The notes under the pieces are model-generated. The model made no database searches. It saw nothing but the letters and a program-made list of their open reading frames with translations, and was not told the DNA's origin. DNA of 8,485 bases from contig USCM01000069.1 in NCBI GenBank assembly GCA_900553155.1, positions 1 through 8,485 on the forward strand. The letters are read 5' to 3'. Position numbers and translations under genes: made by a program. This DNA is from an uncultured Prevotella sp. GTDB taxonomy: Bacteria > Bacteroidota > Bacteroidia > Bacteroidales > Bacteroidaceae. Positions 6,880 through 8,485 of the stretch are shown here, in pieces. Within the stretch, counting starts at the first letter, position 1. Each line of letters begins with the position of its first letter.

Positions 6880-7184
6880 AACCTCTCATTCTATCACTTT
6901 CAAGCCGTCAAAACGCTGTAAGCTGCTATATATCAACGATATATAACAGTGTTAGGTGGCAAAATTAGGGGCTAACCTATCATACATCTATCACTAAAGT
7001 ATCACCCCCAGCCCCTCCAAGTGACCGTATTTATACTTCACACCATCCTGGGCTTTGGGTGAGACTTTAGTGATAGATCCATGATAGGTGGAAGCCTCAA
7101 ACCACAACCTATCACTCCCGTTACACGCTAATACTCAATGCATTACAAGATTTTAGAACCTAAAAAGTGATAGAATGAGGGGTT
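6880..7184. repeat. 305-bp imperfect fold-back (long inverted repeat, single axis near 7032)
   Basis: Several complementary blocks share one centre: the coordinates of every pair sum to 14064. The outer arms 6880-6900 and 7164-7184 match at 20 of 21 positions. The inner arms 6976-7000 and 7064-7088 match at 23 of 25. TCACCC/GGGTGA and AGCCC/GGGCT within 7002-7014 and 7050-7062 pair. The centre (7021-7041) is itself a weak palindrome. Weaker matches in register fill part of the gap between outer and inner arms (for example AGTGTTAGG at 6948-6956). A secondary local hairpin (6923-6934 with 6938-6949, one mismatch) sits in the left half. The motif CTATCAC recurs. There is no coding frame and no clear target duplication. 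It could be an ageing miniature inverted-repeat element or a structured RNA. Confidence 0.75.
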
Positions 7185-7215
7185 GGAAGAAAAAAAACAT
7201 ATAATATAAAGGAAG

Positions 7216-7250
7216 CGTATAATGAACGTTAATGCTTATATCGTATAATT
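7216..7250. repeat. Diverged copy of the 6075-6182 palindrome arm
   Basis: Bases 7216-7235 match 6163-6182 at 17 of 20 positions. Both share CGTATAAT, then a variable three bases, then CGTTAATGC. A second CGTATAATT follows at 7242-7250, at about the spacing seen between the two motif copies in the 108-bp palindrome. No inverted partner arm is present here, so this is a half or decayed copy. It abuts the next inverted repeat. Confidence 0.6.
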
Positions 7251-7347
7251 GACCTTCCAACAAAGGCTTACCGACCGACCAATTAAGCCTTACTGACCGA
7301 CCAATTAAGCCTTACTGACCGACCAATTAAGCCTTAGTTGGAAGGTC
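7251..7347. repeat. 97-bp inverted repeat enclosing three tandem 22-bp units
   Basis: The arms 7251-7270 and 7328-7347 are complementary at 19 of 20 positions (GACCTTCCAAC against GTTGGAAGGTC, then AAGGCTTA against TAAGCCTT). They enclose three head-to-tail 22-bp units: 7265-7286, 7287-7308 and 7309-7330. The units read GCCTTACTGACC then GACCAATTAA. The last two are identical, and the first differs at two positions. The start of a fourth copy (GCCTTA) runs into the right arm. An inverted partial copy (GGTCAGTAAG) follows at 7344-7353. The array ends 34 bp beyond the 3' end of the hexosaminidase gene, so it could affect the end of that transcript. There are no spacers between units, so it is not a CRISPR. 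Confidence 0.75.
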
Positions 7348-7381
7348 AGTAAGCCTTGATTGCACGGGCGACCTTTCTGCA

Positions 7382-8485
7382 TTACATGCCCTGAACAACC
7401 TTGACATCCGTTACCTTGCTCTTGAAGCTACCCGCTTTTTGCAACGGGAACACCAACGTGCGCTGATAGTGCATCTTGGCTGTAGGGTTATACATTACGG
7501 GCTGCCATGCTGTTGGGTCAGTGCTCTGGAAAGAGGTGCGGTCCTTCTGCTGCATAGCGTAGATGGTAAGCGGACCAAGCTCCTCACGCAGCTTGCCGTC
7601 GACATGCAGGCACGTCTTCTTGTTGTCGCCTGTTATAGCGATTGTAACCTTCTTGCCCGGCTCCACCTTATACTTAAACTTGTTGAGATAGCCCTCACGC
7701 TCGAAACCGAGACATCCGTCTACAGGGTCGGCAAGGTAGAAGGTGGCATTGTCGGATGTGAAGAGCGGTGTGCCCTTAGCCTCAGCGGCACCCTCAATGC
7801 CGAACTCCACACGATAGCCATAGCCCACCTCAGTCTCGCCGGTGGTCTGCCCCGGACGCAGATGGTCTATCGTAAGCGTCTTGCCCTTTGCCCAGCGGGC
7901 AGCCTCGTTTACGGCAGGAGCCTCGCTAAGGCGTAGGCGAAGGCGGTCGAACTGGTCGTAAGGCAGCGATGTAGCGGCACCCGTCCAACACTTTGTAGAC
8001 AGCGTCTGCAAGGCAGGGAACAGGCGATGGTGTATGTCCTTTACGGTGATGCCGTTGCCGGCATGGTCGTTCCACACGGCAAACATTCCGCCGAGGATAG
8101 ATGGGTCGCGCTCGTCAAACTTCTCCTCGCCTATCTGCGCCGGCGTCCACGTGTTGTAGAGGTTGCGACAGTTGAGGTAGTCGTAGTAGTAGCCAGCTGC
8201 CGGAACGATATACACCAGTCCGTCTGGCACGCTCACCAGCTTATAGCCCTGTCGCTTCATCTCTCGCGGCTCGGCATAGCCGTTGTACCAGCAGTGCATA
8301 ATCACGTTCTGCGACTTAACCTTAGTGTCGCCCTTGGCATGCGTAAGCGCTCCCCATACGGCAGCCTGCTTGCCATACTGCTCTACGTACTTGATGTAGC
8401 GGTCGGTAAAGTAGCGGAACTTCTCTACAACCTCCTTCTTGGCGTTAGAGTATTCGTCGGTGCCTATGTGCACCACTTTGCCACG
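7382..8485 (-). CDS. GH20 beta-N-acetylhexosaminidase, C-terminal part (5' end outside window)
   Basis: This is a predicted glycoside hydrolase family 20 enzyme releasing terminal N-acetylhexosamine from glycans, probably exported to the periplasm or cell surface. The frame is open to the right edge and 367 residues are visible. The catalytic signature HIGTDEY starts at visible residue 6, with the Asp-Glu pair at 10-11; in GH20 the Asp positions the substrate acetamido group and the Glu is the acid/base. Aromatic substrate-pocket residues follow in VWG (W44), HCWYNGY (W66) and VWNDHAGNG (W138). About residue 195 onwards is a separate region rich in beta-strand patterns (FYLADPVDGCLGFER, KKTCLHVDGK), resembling a LamG/concanavalin-like accessory domain. 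The signal peptide, N-terminal domain and first part of the barrel lie outside the window. A GTG at 8476 only appears to be a start; it lies inside the catalytic domain. The stop is followed by the 22-bp repeat array. Confidence 0.83.
   Translation of the reverse strand, partial: RGKVVHIGTDEYSNAKKEVVEKFRYFTDRYIKYVEQYGKQAAVWGALTHAKGDTKVKSQNVIMHCWYNGYAEPREMKRQGYKLVSVPDGLVYIVPAAGYYYDYLNCRNLYNTWTPAQIGEEKFDERDPSILGGMFAVWNDHAGNGITVKDIHHRLFPALQTLSTKCWTGAATSLPYDQFDRLRLRLSEAPAVNEAARWAKGKTLTIDHLRPGQTTGETEVGYGYRVEFGIEGAAEAKGTPLFTSDNATFYLADPVDGCLGFEREGYLNKFKYKVEPGKKVTIAITGDNKKTCLHVDGKLREELGPLTIYAMQQKDRTSFQSTDPTAWQPVMYNPTAKMHYQRTLVFPLQKAGSFKSKVTDVKVVQGM

Noticed and set aside
6960..6967. Minus-strand TAATTTTG within the fold-back as a promoter
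   Set aside because: It matches the -7 consensus but has no -33 TTTG at the right distance, and such 8-mers are common in AT-rich DNA.
7265..7330. Possible CRISPR array
   Set aside because: The 22-bp units follow each other directly with no spacers, and no cas gene is nearby.

Overview
The window looks like chromosomal DNA of a Bacteroidota species, most likely Bacteroidales and Prevotella-like. Four things suggest this. The gene order sppA-lpxK-punA-thiL, with a ThrE-type exporter divergent from it, is one I recall from Bacteroidales. Promoters fit the Bacteroidota form (TTTG, about 20 bp, then TAnnTTTG). Most genes lack a clear Shine-Dalgarno sequence. The encoded proteins resemble Bacteroidales orthologues. 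The genus is inference.

Layout: 1-1157 (minus) is a two-domain threonine/serine exporter cut by the left edge. 1158-1302 is a 145-bp divergent promoter region. 1303-6058 (plus) is a tight four-gene operon: signal peptide peptidase SppA, lipid A 4'-kinase LpxK, purine nucleoside phosphorylase and thiamine-monophosphate kinase ThiL. Gaps are 20 bp, a 62-bp overlap, and 13 bp. The products serve unrelated pathways (envelope proteolysis, lipid A synthesis, purine salvage, thiamine cofactor supply), so the cluster is housekeeping rather than one pathway. 7382-8485 (minus) is the C-terminal part of a GH20 beta-hexosaminidase with a beta-rich C-terminal domain.

The unusual part is the 1.3-kb AT-rich stretch 6059-7381 between thiL and the hexosaminidase. 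It holds tRNA-Phe(GAA) with its own promoter and terminator, and a 47-codon gene with a good promoter overlapped by a palindrome. It also holds three separate long inverted-repeat structures. The first is a 108-bp near-perfect palindrome (6075-6182) built from four copies of a 16-bp motif and bounded by a 5-bp direct repeat. The second is a 305-bp fold-back (6880-7184) whose outer, inner and central pairings share one axis. The third is a 97-bp inverted repeat (7251-7347) enclosing three tandem 22-bp units. A diverged piece of the first palindrome recurs at 7216-7250. These look like small non-autonomous mobile or repeat elements gathered around a tRNA gene. No transposase, CRISPR, phage or defence gene is visible.
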